Position numbers and translations under genes: made by a program. Below, piece after piece: positions 24,147-32,700 of a stretch of DNA of 64,000 bases. Every line of letters begins with the position of its first letter. Position 1 is the first letter of the stretch. Source of the DNA: Caryophanales bacterium (GTDB taxonomy: Bacteria; Bacillota; Bacilli; Bacillales; Bacillaceae_J); the NCBI GenBank assembly GCA_012840465.1, contig DULJ01000048.1, positions 124,001-188,000 on the forward strand. The letters are read 5' to 3'. Below the pieces are notes generated by a model that searched no databases, was not told the DNA's origin, and was given only the letters and a program-made list of their open reading frames with translations.

Positions 24147-25559
24147 TCAACCTGAAATATTATTCACATTATTTTTCTCAGAAGAAGTAAACTGGCTCTT
24201 TAAATAATTCAATCCAAGATATAGGACAAAGGCACATACCGTTGAGATTATAAATGGTACTTGGAACCAATTTTGTTGGTATAAGCCCATACCAGTAACG
24301 GTACTTATAACTAGTGTGATTAACCCATTCCAATTAATAGAGGGAATGTCTTCAAGCTTTCCTATACCTTTTTGCCCGATATTTAATTTTCCTCTAACCA
24401 CATAGTAATCTGTTAAGACAATCGTGACCCAAACACATAGAAGTACACTACCGATTGTTAAGAATGCTTCAATATAATGAAGGATGTTTCCAAAGATAAA
24501 GATAAGAGAAATAATGTTGGCAAGTACAACCATCACCGCTCTTCCTGGTCTCCAGTTGAAGGCGGTATCAAACAGATTTACAAGTGCAAGCGCTCCTTCA
24601 TAGGAATTCCCAACCTGTACTTTTGACTGCGAGAAAATGATCGTTAACAGCCCCCAAAAGCCTCCTGCCAATACCAGCGTAATCCCCGGATTCGTAATGG
24701 CAGCCATTCCAGCTGCAGCGGGGTCCATTCCTTGTTTCAAGAAATAGTTATTTGTTAATTGATAGCCGAAATAGGTAATGATTGCTCCAAAAAACATCGT
24801 CACACCAAATAACGAGAAATTCGAAGCAACGCTTATTTTGACGACATCCCGAGGAGATTTTGAAAATCTGGTAAAATCCGAGACAACAATAGCCAGTAAA
24901 CCAGCCAGTACTACAGTAGCATTCAGGGCGATTGAAAAACCTTGGCCAATAGTCATATTAGGTACAAGAATACCGTGGCTAACTGCTTTTACTAATGAAC
25001 CCTCCTTCATTAATAAAAACACCATAAAGAGCAACATTAGGAATAACAATGGAATCATAATTTGTGCAACCCGGGCAACTAATTTATTGCCGAAAAGGGA
25101 AAGGACGACCCATATACCTGTCAATATCAGATAAAAGATCAGTTTAATCGTTAAATTGGGTTCTATACCAAAATAAAAGAATATCGAGTTTCCTATTAAT
25201 ACACTTTCCATTCCAAGAAAACCGATAATCATAAAAGCCCAAATCAAGGAACCGATGGCGGAACCTCTTGTTCCGAAAGCATAGGCTCTAGAAATGATAT
25301 TGCTTGAAAAACCGTCACGAAATGAGATTACGCCTAATGATATGGTGAAAAAAGTACTGACAAGAAAGGCTATAAAGGCTGCGAGCATTCCCATCCAAAA
25401 TCCAGCCATAAATGTGACCAACCCACCGGTAAGTAAAACAGCTAAACTGGAACCAATTCCGACCCCAACTGCGGCAAGATCCTTCCACGGTCTCCTCATT
25501 TCAGCTGGAACAGCCTCAAGCGAGTAGTCCTCCATCATGTTTTCTAATTTTTGTGACAT
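24147..25559 (-). CDS. NCS1-family permease (cytosine/hydantoin/allantoin-type)
   Basis: A polytopic membrane protein of 470 residues, with about 12 hydrophobic segments, of the nucleobase-cation symporter-1 family. It has GVGIGSSLAVLLTGGLVTF at the first helices, FGTRGSAIGSLIWAFMIIGFLG, and TDYYVVRGKLN near the C-terminus. Family members import cytosine, hydantoins, allantoin, uracil or vitamins with Na+ or H+. Start ATG 25559 is chosen because GAGAGGAG precedes it. It lies between the hydantoinase/oxoprolinase genes and the Rieske cluster, so it is a good candidate for uptake of the cyclic amide or amine used by the neighbours. Confidence 0.88.
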   Translation of the reverse strand: MSQKLENMMEDYSLEAVPAEMRRPWKDLAAVGVGIGSSLAVLLTGGLVTFMAGFWMGMLAAFIAFLVSTFFTISLGVISFRDGFSSNIISRAYAFGTRGSAIGSLIWAFMIIGFLGMESVLIGNSIFFYFGIEPNLTIKLIFYLILTGIWVVLSLFGNKLVARVAQIMIPLLFLMLLFMVFLLMKEGSLVKAVSHGILVPNMTIGQGFSIALNATVVLAGLLAIVVSDFTRFSKSPRDVVKISVASNFSLFGVTMFFGAIITYFGYQLTNNYFLKQGMDPAAAGMAAITNPGITLVLAGGFWGLLTIIFSQSKVQVGNSYEGALALVNLFDTAFNWRPGRAVMVVLANIISLIFIFGNILHYIEAFLTIGSVLLCVWVTIVLTDYYVVRGKLNIGQKGIGKLEDIPSINWNGLITLVISTVTGMGLYQQNWFQVPFIISTVCAFVLYLGLNYLKSQFTSSEKNNVNNISG

Positions 25560-25599
25560 CTGAAATCTCCTCTCTACCAATGAATCTGATTTCTCCTAA

Positions 25600-25637
25600 G
25601 TGACAGACTCCTACAATTTGTTTGTAAAGCCTGTCAC
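25600..25637 (-). other. Stem-loop between the B-subunit gene and the permease gene
   Basis: An outer stem GTGACAG/CTGTCAC (25600-25606 with 25631-25637) encloses an inner stem TACAA/TTGTA (25612-25616 with 25622-25626). There is no following T-tract, so it is more likely an mRNA processing or stability element, or an operator, than a terminator. Confidence 0.35.
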
Positions 25638-25671
25638 ATTACTAGGAAAACTTACAAAAACAACCACTTTG

Positions 25672-27441
25672 TTATAATAACAATTGCTTTCTTAATAGAT
25701 TAGTAGCTTCGAGATTTACTTTTCCTGTCTGCGGGTCCACTTCTACCCCATACTCACTTTTCGCTTTCTCGATCGATAAAAGTCCGTCTGATATTTCCTC
25801 TTGAACCTTATCGATATCACGCAATACCGGTAAACCGTAGCCACCGCCACCTCCACAATACATTTCAAGCCAGGTCCCTTTTGGCACTTGGAATACCATA
25901 TCTTTGGAACCTACCTTTTGTGTAGTTCCATCAGGAAGATAGAGGAGATAATTATTGCTCGTGCCTTCCCGGCCGCCAAATAATCCATGTGGTAATTTAG
26001 CTCCCTCATATTCCATTCCATCACCAAGTGTTCCAACGGCATTGTTGTCACCATCGATGCGGATTTTCACATAAGTTCCATACCCACCACGGTACTTACC
26101 TGCACCGGCAGAGTCTGTCAAATACTCATACGCTTCCATGAAAAAAGGATCTTTTATTTCCAACATTTCAGGATCCTGTGATCTCATGCAACCTGCCGCC
26201 CCGGCAAATCCGATGCCATTGAAACCATCAAATCCTTCCAAACCACCTTGACCACCTTTTGCCATAAACCCAAAATCAAAGTAGGGTTCATTTTTACGGG
26301 GATCCGTTCCTGTAAATACCGGTGGGCAAGCTTTACACCAGCCAGCTGTCACTTGATCCGGAACTGCATCCTTTAAGGCATTCATAATGGCTTCTAATAA
26401 AACATCAGCTATTTGATTTCCTACAATAGTAGCTGCCGGGAAGTAAGGATTCAAGATACTTCCTTTTGGAAAATAACAATCTAATGATGAGAATAATCCT
26501 TCATTTTGAGCGATCTCTGTTCCAGGATTAATTAGCATTAAGTAAGCGATTGCACAGGCCGCTTTTGCCCCTGCGGGTGGCATATTTGTAAATCCGGGCG
26601 CTTGATTATCTGTACCAGTAAAATCCATTTTTACTTTTCCACCGTCAATTGTGATTTTGACTGCAATTTTATATTTTCGTAATGGGTCAACACCATCAGA
26701 CACCATATAGCTGACACCATAATACGTTCCAGGTTTCCATTTCCGAATAATTTCTTTCGTTTGTCTTTCAGTCGCTTCAATTATATAGTTCAAGTGACTA
26801 CGGAATGTTTCCAATCCGTATTTCTCGACCACCTTAAGAAGTCCCCGTTCACCAATATTACAAGCGCCGATCATTGCTTTTACATCTTCTTCCACAATTT
26901 TCACGCGGGTATTAGCAAACAACATTTTCCATACATCACGTCTAATCTTCCCTTTTTCAACTATTTTCACGCCGGGGATTCGAATCGCTTCCTGCCATAC
27001 CTCTGTGTGCTGCGGATTATAACCTCCCGGTGTTGCACCGCCTAAATCGGTTAAATGGCCTTTACTAACCGTCCAACCTACTAATTCATCTTCATAGAAG
27101 ACCGGTTTATAGATTCCAACATCGTGAGTTTGATTGCCACCCTCATACACATCATTGTGAACAATGACGTCCCCCGGATAAAGATCATCTTTAAAGAATT
27201 CCATAATATAAGGTAGTGCCGGCTGAGCTCCAAACCCTATAATCGGGATATTAGCGCTTTGTTCCATCATTCTCGTCTGATGATCAAATAATCCGGTAAC
27301 AAAATCCCCAGCCTCATTGAAAACAGGTGAACGGGATGTTTGTTGCAGTACCTTTGCCATATCATGGGTTACAGCATTTAACCTGCGTTGAATGACTGAT
27401 GCTAGAATTGGGTTGATTACGGCTTTCTGGTTTTTATTCAT
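25672..27441 (-). CDS. Hydantoinase/oxoprolinase family, B subunit
   Basis: 589 residues of the HyuB/oxoprolinase-B type. It has NPILASVIQRRLNAVTHDMA, VIVHNDVYEGGNQTHDVG and the Gly-rich GGQGGLEGFDGFNGIGFAGA. In the C-terminal part, SAGAGKYRGGYG and YCGGGGGYGLPV are diagnostic. With the A subunit it forms an ATP-dependent hydrolase for cyclic amides (hydantoins, N-methylhydantoin, 5-oxoproline) or a related carboxylase. The ATG at 27441 has GAGGTG upstream and overlaps the A-subunit stop by 8 bases; an in-frame extension upstream overlaps the A gene and lacks a ribosome binding site. It reads towards the permease and Rieske genes. Confidence 0.9.
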   Translation of the reverse strand: MNKNQKAVINPILASVIQRRLNAVTHDMAKVLQQTSRSPVFNEAGDFVTGLFDHQTRMMEQSANIPIIGFGAQPALPYIMEFFKDDLYPGDVIVHNDVYEGGNQTHDVGIYKPVFYEDELVGWTVSKGHLTDLGGATPGGYNPQHTEVWQEAIRIPGVKIVEKGKIRRDVWKMLFANTRVKIVEEDVKAMIGACNIGERGLLKVVEKYGLETFRSHLNYIIEATERQTKEIIRKWKPGTYYGVSYMVSDGVDPLRKYKIAVKITIDGGKVKMDFTGTDNQAPGFTNMPPAGAKAACAIAYLMLINPGTEIAQNEGLFSSLDCYFPKGSILNPYFPAATIVGNQIADVLLEAIMNALKDAVPDQVTAGWCKACPPVFTGTDPRKNEPYFDFGFMAKGGQGGLEGFDGFNGIGFAGAAGCMRSQDPEMLEIKDPFFMEAYEYLTDSAGAGKYRGGYGTYVKIRIDGDNNAVGTLGDGMEYEGAKLPHGLFGGREGTSNNYLLYLPDGTTQKVGSKDMVFQVPKGTWLEMYCGGGGGYGLPVLRDIDKVQEEISDGLLSIEKAKSEYGVEVDPQTGKVNLEATNLLRKQLLL

Positions 27442-29557
27442 AAATGACACCTCGGTTCTCTTCAATAAAATGTTTAACAGATTTAGCATCCATCGTTTTT
27501 CTATACATAATGTAATTGTCATTTTTGTCACAAATCACATTAAAATAATCAGAGACGATAATTGTTGTTACTTTTTGTTCGATAATAGCCGGTCCACTAA
27601 GATGATTCCCATGAACAAGAACCTCACCATCATATACTGGTGTTTCTACTAACTTGCCGCTGTCGCCATGTGACATTGGGCGGTTTCCTTTACAAGCATG
27701 CGTTGCCGAATCACCGCGGTAATCTGTATTCTTCATATTCGGCTTTTTCGTAATACCTAATGCTGATAGATTGAAATTAACGATTTCCACCTCCATCTCC
27801 GGTGTACTGTAGCCAAATAATTGATCATGCCATTTATGAAACTTTTCTTCAATATAGTCAGTTGTAACCGTTTTCATTTCGTTGGCAGTAAAAGGAACAT
27901 TAACTTGGAAATATTGACCAGCATACATCATATCCAAGCTATACTGGAACTGCATTTCCTCTTCCTTTACACTATCACCGCTAAGCACCTTGGCGCCTTG
28001 ATCCTCAAGCTGTTGGAAGATATCACTAATTTGGGCTAATTCTATTTCTCTAGTAGATGCACGATTTACTTTTACAAAATCATGTCTTAAATCTGACATG
28101 AGCATCCCGGCTGCACAGAATATCGAAGATTCTTTTGGAATAACAACAAGTGTGCTGTCAAGTTCTTCAGCTATCGCGGCAGCGTGAAGCGGACCGGCAC
28201 CACCAGCACAAACTAGCGGGAATTCCCTAGGGTCATAGCCCCTTTTCGTACTGATTTCACGAATACCATTTGCCATATTAACATTGACCATATCAATGAT
28301 ACCTTGGGCAGCTTCTTCAACGGTTAATCCCAATTTATCCGCTATTTGTTTTTTAATAGCTTGCTTGGCACTCTCCACATCAAGCTTCATTTTTCCGCCT
28401 AGAAAATAGTCTGGATTAAGATAACCAAGTACTAAATTGGCATCCGTTACTGTTGGTAACTCTGCTCCAAAGCCATAACAGACAGGTCCTGGATGTGCAC
28501 CAGCACTTTGAGGACCAACATGGAGCAGACCGCCATCGTCAACCCAAGCAATAGAACCGCCACCCGAACCGATTGTATGGATATCGACCGTTGGCAGACT
28601 GATCGGCCAATCAGCTATTTCACCCTCCGTACGAATTAATGGATAACCATCTTTAATAAGGGCTACATCAAAACTAGTTCCACCCATATCCATCGTTAAT
28701 GCATCCATTATTCCATGTGGCTTCAAATACCAGCTTCCGGCAACTGGAGCTGAAGCAGGTCCTGATAATAAGGTGTTGGCTGCTTTTAGGATCGTTGCTG
28801 CCGGAGTAGCGACGCCACCATTGGATTGCATAATAAGTAAGGTGCCACCAAAGCAGTAATCTTCTAATTTTCTTGTTAAATTAGTTAAGTACTTTTGAAT
28901 AATAGGTCCGATGTATGAATTTAGAACCGTTGTACTAGTTCTGTCATATAAACGAGAACGCGGTACAAGTTGACTTGACAAAGTTACATAATGATTAGGC
29001 AGTTTTTCTTTAACTATTTCACCAGCTCTTAACTCATGCTCTGCGTTAGCATATGAGTGCATGAAACTGATGGCAATCGCTTCAACACCTTGCTCACGGA
29101 TATAATCGATGGCGTCATGAATATCTTGTTCTGATAAAGGTGTTACCTCCTGACCTTTATAATCCATCCTCTCATCAATACCGATCCGCAAATGACGTGG
29201 TACGAATGCTTTTGGAGAAACATATTGATTATTATAAGCATCTGGTCTAAGGCCTTGTCGCATCTCTAGCGTATCGCGAAAACCCTTTGTCGTTAGCAAG
29301 GCCGTTTTGGCACCATTATACGTAAGCGTTGAATTCGTACCAACAGTTGTTCCGTGTACAATCAATTCTATCTTATGAATGAACTCGTCAAGATTCATCC
29401 CATGATCCTGTGCCATCTCAGACAAACCATTAAAAAATCCGATAGTTGGATCACTTGGAGTAGACAATGTTTTATAAACTTGAGAGTTTCCTTCCTGATC
29501 TGTTAGTAAAAAATCGGTAAAGGTACCTCCCACATCAATGCCAATACGGTATCTCAT
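27434..29557 (-). CDS. Hydantoinase/oxoprolinase family, A subunit
   Basis: 707 residues with the ASKHA-type ATP-binding start IGIDVGGTFTDFLLTD. Further landmarks are ELIVHGTTVGTNSTLT, MDMGGTSFDVALIKDG, GSGGGSIAWVD and CAGGAGPLHAAAIAEEL. This subunit phosphorylates the cyclic amide with ATP before hydrolysis by the B subunit. Length and motifs are complete. It begins 5 bases after the M24-fold gene and overlaps the B gene. Which ring is opened cannot be decided: 5-oxoproline already has its own pxpABC genes nearby, which argues for a different substrate such as a hydantoin. Confidence 0.91.
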   Translation of the reverse strand: MRYRIGIDVGGTFTDFLLTDQEGNSQVYKTLSTPSDPTIGFFNGLSEMAQDHGMNLDEFIHKIELIVHGTTVGTNSTLTYNGAKTALLTTKGFRDTLEMRQGLRPDAYNNQYVSPKAFVPRHLRIGIDERMDYKGQEVTPLSEQDIHDAIDYIREQGVEAIAISFMHSYANAEHELRAGEIVKEKLPNHYVTLSSQLVPRSRLYDRTSTTVLNSYIGPIIQKYLTNLTRKLEDYCFGGTLLIMQSNGGVATPAATILKAANTLLSGPASAPVAGSWYLKPHGIMDALTMDMGGTSFDVALIKDGYPLIRTEGEIADWPISLPTVDIHTIGSGGGSIAWVDDGGLLHVGPQSAGAHPGPVCYGFGAELPTVTDANLVLGYLNPDYFLGGKMKLDVESAKQAIKKQIADKLGLTVEEAAQGIIDMVNVNMANGIREISTKRGYDPREFPLVCAGGAGPLHAAAIAEELDSTLVVIPKESSIFCAAGMLMSDLRHDFVKVNRASTREIELAQISDIFQQLEDQGAKVLSGDSVKEEEMQFQYSLDMMYAGQYFQVNVPFTANEMKTVTTDYIEEKFHKWHDQLFGYSTPEMEVEIVNFNLSALGITKKPNMKNTDYRGDSATHACKGNRPMSHGDSGKLVETPVYDGEVLVHGNHLSGPAIIEQKVTTIIVSDYFNVICDKNDNYIMYRKTMDAKSVKHFIEENRGVIYE

Positions 29558-29562
29558 TTACA

Positions 29563-30747
29563 TCACCTATCCTTTATTAAAATTATCTCATGGTTACGCT
29601 TAGACAAGCGTTCTGCACCATTTTTTGTAATAACAAATACATCTGACATATAGGCTGATTTGTTCATTTGTTGATTCATGATTTGCGGGTGAAAACTTAT
29701 AACCATCCCTTCTTGTAAATACAACAATTGTTCATCTTCCTCAGTTGGGACCTCCACTCCTATAAAGGAAAGTCCAGCTGGTCTAGCCACAAATGGACGC
29801 TCTATTACATCCATACCAATGGCGTGACCAGTCAAGTGACCACATATAGCACCCTCTCTTGTCGCAATCTTTTCTACCTCTGATTGAATATCTGTTACTT
29901 TCACACCCGGTTTCATCGCTTGTTCAGCGTACTCGATTCCTTTGGCAACGAGGCTTGCCATTTTCTCCATCTCCACATCGCGTTCTCCAAAACAAAACAT
30001 CCGTGAATGTTCCACCCAGTGTCCAGATGGTCCTGTAATTTCTAAAGAGACGATTAGATAATCATTTTCTTTAATAACTCGAGGTCTTGGATTTAAGAAG
30101 TACGGTTCAACCTCGCCCGGATTCTCACTTGAAAGTGTAAGGAAAAGTGTATCCTTTGCTCCTAACGCATGGACAGTTGAGTAGGCTACTGATACTGCTT
30201 CCTCCTCTGTCATACCAGGACGAATAGTTTCAATAATTTTGTCAAAGCCTGCTTCGATGATTCGATTGGCCTCTTTTATTCCGTTTATTTCGGACTCACT
30301 TTTGATGCAGCGCACTTCTTCAAAAGCAATACTGGCATCTTGCCATTGAATGTCAGGCAGCTCCTGTTGTAAACATTTAAAATCCTCTAACTTCATCGTA
30401 TTATTCAATCCAACAACTCCAACTTTTCCATTTTGCACGTTATGTTGTTTTAACATTCTAACAACCTCAAGGGCTTCATGGTCCTTTGGAAATAATGTAT
30501 CGGGTACGCGTCTGTCTGTACACCAATGCAATCCGGAAGGGAGAATTTGATACTGGGCATCCTCTAAAATTAAGCCATAGCCATAACGATGTATTAAATG
30601 ATTATCAAATAAGTATCGCAATGAACCTTTTTTACCTAAATAGGAGTCAGCTACAAATAGTAAGGCCTTATACTCCTTTTTCTCCAAAAGAGATCTTACT
30701 CGCTGTATTCGATGCTCCCTTTCGGATTTTTCAACTGTGATGATCAC
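29563..30747 (-). CDS. Peptidase M24-fold (creatinase/prolidase-like) protein with altered metal ligands
   Basis: 394 residues with an N-terminal creatinase/prolidase domain and a C-terminal pita-bread domain. Where prolidases carry five metal ligands (D, D, H, E, E), this protein shows Glu in VSLEITG, Glu in WVEHSR, His in TGHAIGMDV, His instead of Glu in VISFHPQ, and Ser instead of Glu in AYMSDVF. The dinuclear metal site is therefore probably lost. Metal-free relatives include creatinase and the ectoine hydrolase DoeA, which cleave C-N bonds of small compounds. GTG at 30747 is chosen because AGAGG is 8 bases upstream. It is the first gene of the hyu-type operon and faces the GntR regulator. 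Confidence 0.8.
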   Translation of the reverse strand: MIITVEKSEREHRIQRVRSLLEKKEYKALLFVADSYLGKKGSLRYLFDNHLIHRYGYGLILEDAQYQILPSGLHWCTDRRVPDTLFPKDHEALEVVRMLKQHNVQNGKVGVVGLNNTMKLEDFKCLQQELPDIQWQDASIAFEEVRCIKSESEINGIKEANRIIEAGFDKIIETIRPGMTEEEAVSVAYSTVHALGAKDTLFLTLSSENPGEVEPYFLNPRPRVIKENDYLIVSLEITGPSGHWVEHSRMFCFGERDVEMEKMASLVAKGIEYAEQAMKPGVKVTDIQSEVEKIATREGAICGHLTGHAIGMDVIERPFVARPAGLSFIGVEVPTEEDEQLLYLQEGMVISFHPQIMNQQMNKSAYMSDVFVITKNGAERLSKRNHEIILIKDR

Positions 30748-30806
30748 TTTTAACACCTCTTTTTAATATTTTTAATTTTCAAAATTATTTAAAACCGAAT
30801 AATTGA

Positions 30807-30836
30807 ATAATAGTCTATCACTGTATTAATTGTAAA
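30807..30836 (-). promoter_or_regulatory. Possible sigma-A promoter for the M24/hydantoinase operon
   Basis: The minus strand has TTTACA (30836-30831), an 18-base spacer and TATTAT (30812-30807), about 60 bases before the GTG at 30747. The match is fair in a very AT-rich region, so some of the similarity may be chance. Confidence 0.4.
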
Positions 30837-30966
30837 TAGCTTTAAATGTTCATTATTTTTACATTTAGTTATAATTTTATATCCATATATTAATAACTTT
30901 TATCAATTGAATTTTTCTAGGATTGCATCCCATTTTTTATTAGGTATTTTTAAAGATGAGGGCAGG

Positions 30967-30995
30967 AAAATAATTAACCTTAGGTTAATTATTTT
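30967..30995. promoter_or_regulatory. 13-bp palindrome, candidate GntR/FadR operator
   Basis: AAAATAATTAACC (30967-30979) and GGTTAATTATTTT (30983-30995) are perfect complements around TTA. It is in the divergent region between the M24-fold gene and the GntR regulator, about 100 bases upstream of the regulator start. The rest of the 340-base gap is AT-rich with no reading frame. Confidence 0.5.
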
Positions 30996-31097
30996 GATTT
31001 TTATTTTTTGGAATATTATAATTATTGTAATTAACTTAATTGTATAAATAATTTACTTTTAGTGGAATTCAAAAAAACAAAGATTGAGAGGATTGAC

Positions 31098-31814
31098 ATG
31101 ACATTAAAACATAAAAAATTATTGACCTTATCTGAACAAATTGCAGTTCAAATCAGAACGGCTGTTATTAACAGAGACTTGAATCCTGGCAACAAGCTTC
31201 CGTCGGAACAAGATTTAGCCGATCAATTCCAAGTAAGCAGACCGACCATTCGTGATGCTATCAAAATTTTAAGTGCATCTAAATTAATTGTGACGAAATC
31301 TGGAGCAAAAGGCGGGCATTTCGTTGCAGAAATTAATCTTAATGATTTAATAAGTGATATCAGTGATTATATTACACTTTCACTTAGTCTTGAAGGGATG
31401 ACGATTGATGAAGTTATCGAGGTTAGAGAGACTGTTGAAATGAAAGCATGTTCTTTGGCGGCTTTGCGGAGGACAGAAGAAGATTTAAAGGTATTAAAGG
31501 AATGCCTTCCTAGTAAAGAAATCACTTTATCGGATCAACTATTCTATGAACAAGACTTTAAATTTCACGAAGCCATTGCCGAAGCAACTCATAATCGTAT
31601 GATTATTATTACGATAAAAGCGATTACACTGTCTTTAACACCTTACTTTACAAATATGGATTGCCCTGCAGAATTAAAGAAAGAGTTGATTGGCGATCTT
31701 TATGAAATTTACGAGGCGATTGAGCAGAAAAACTCAAATTTAGTGGTTGATAGAATGAAACATCATATCCATCGTTTTAGTAACTTCATAAATGATTTCA
31801 CAGCAATTACATAA
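31098..31814 (+). CDS. GntR-family (FadR/FCD) transcriptional regulator
   Basis: 238 residues. The N-terminal winged helix-turn-helix (NKLPSEQDLADQFQVSRPTI, about 35-55, then RDAIKILSASKLI) is followed by an all-helical FCD effector domain with metal-binding-type residues (EVRETVEMKAC, FHEAIAEATHN, MKHHIHRF). Such proteins repress neighbouring catabolic operons until a carboxylate ligand binds. ATG 31098 is preferred over the upstream in-frame start because AGAGG is 6 bases before it. It is divergent from the M24/hydantoinase operon, with a 13-bp palindrome between, so it most likely controls that operon and perhaps the amine cluster downstream. Confidence 0.9.
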   Translation: MTLKHKKLLTLSEQIAVQIRTAVINRDLNPGNKLPSEQDLADQFQVSRPTIRDAIKILSASKLIVTKSGAKGGHFVAEINLNDLISDISDYITLSLSLEGMTIDEVIEVRETVEMKACSLAALRRTEEDLKVLKECLPSKEITLSDQLFYEQDFKFHEAIAEATHNRMIIITIKAITLSLTPYFTNMDCPAELKKELIGDLYEIYEAIEQKNSNLVVDRMKHHIHRFSNFINDFTAIT

Positions 31815-31845
31815 TGGGAATGCTAGCGGGCGAGATAGGTTGGGA

Positions 31846-31867
31846 GAAGCAGAGAACCCCCTGCTTC
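31846..31867. terminator. Hairpin between convergent GntR and DUF1445 genes
   Basis: The stem GAAGCAG/CTGCTTC (31846-31852 with 31861-31867) has an 8-base loop and no clear T-tract on either side. It may be a weak bidirectional terminator for the two converging genes. Confidence 0.3.
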
Positions 31868-32659
31868 CTATAACACACTATATTTTTCATCTTTTACATC
31901 AGTAATGAACATACAGCCTGGCGCGTGCGTAATCATGATGGAAGGCTTACTTTGCATTGCCACAGCTTGAGGGGTAACACCGCAAGCCCAAAATACGGGA
32001 ATCTCTTCTTCTTTTAAAGTAACCGCGTCGCCAAAATCAGGTTTTGAAATATCTTTGATACCAATTAAGCTTGGATCGCCAATATGGATTGGTGCCCCAT
32101 GAACAGACGGAAAACGCGATGTAATCTGAACAGCTCGGATGGCATCAGCTGGTGTCATCGGCCGCATACTAACAACTGTTGGTCCCGAAAACTTACCGGC
32201 TTTGTTGCAGGCAATATTTGTTTTGTACATTGGTACGTTGCAGTTTTCTTCAATATGGCGAACCGGGATTCCGCTTTCTAGAAGTGGTGTTTCAAAGGTA
32301 AAACTACATCCTATTAAAAAAGCGACCATATCATCTTCCCAATATTCCGTAATATCAGCGACTTCTTCCGTAAATACACCGTCTTGATAAATTCGATATT
32401 TCGGTATGTCTTTACGAATATCTGCATCTTTCGCAATCAATGAAGGTGTAAACGAGCCAGGCTCAGTCACATCCAAAAGCGGGCAAGGCTTCGGGTTTCT
32501 TTGACAAAATAGTAAAAAGTCAAAAGCATGCTCTTTTTTTAATATAGCTAAATTCGCTTGTGTATAACCCTTTGACATGCCTGCTGTCGGCCCTGTAATC
32601 ACTTGTTTACGGATTAATTCCCTTATATCTTTTGGATCCATTAATTCATAGTTTCCCAT
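31868..32659 (-). CDS. ycsI: DUF1445 protein (YcsI-like putative hydro-lyase)
   Basis: 263 residues of the DUF1445/UPF0317 family. Motifs include TGPTAGMSKGYTQANLAIL near the N-terminus, DVTEPGSFTPSLIA, AFLIGCSFTFETPL, VSMRPMTPADAIRAVQITSR and the C-terminal WACGVTPQAV with ITHAPGCMFITD. In Bacillus subtilis ycsI lies in the ycsF-ycsG-ycsI-kip operon. A related domain in the animal protein DGLUCY has D-glutamate cyclase activity, giving 5-oxo-D-proline, which would fit a 5-oxoproline locus. Annotation as hydro-lyase is only nominal. It follows the transporter gene by 41 bases and has GGAGGG upstream of its ATG. Confidence 0.88.
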   Translation of the reverse strand: MGNYELMDPKDIRELIRKQVITGPTAGMSKGYTQANLAILKKEHAFDFLLFCQRNPKPCPLLDVTEPGSFTPSLIAKDADIRKDIPKYRIYQDGVFTEEVADITEYWEDDMVAFLIGCSFTFETPLLESGIPVRHIEENCNVPMYKTNIACNKAGKFSGPTVVSMRPMTPADAIRAVQITSRFPSVHGAPIHIGDPSLIGIKDISKPDFGDAVTLKEEEIPVFWACGVTPQAVAMQSKPSIMITHAPGCMFITDVKDEKYSVL

Positions 32660-32700
32660 TCTATCTTCCCTCCAAAGTATCCTTCTTCACTAACATTATA

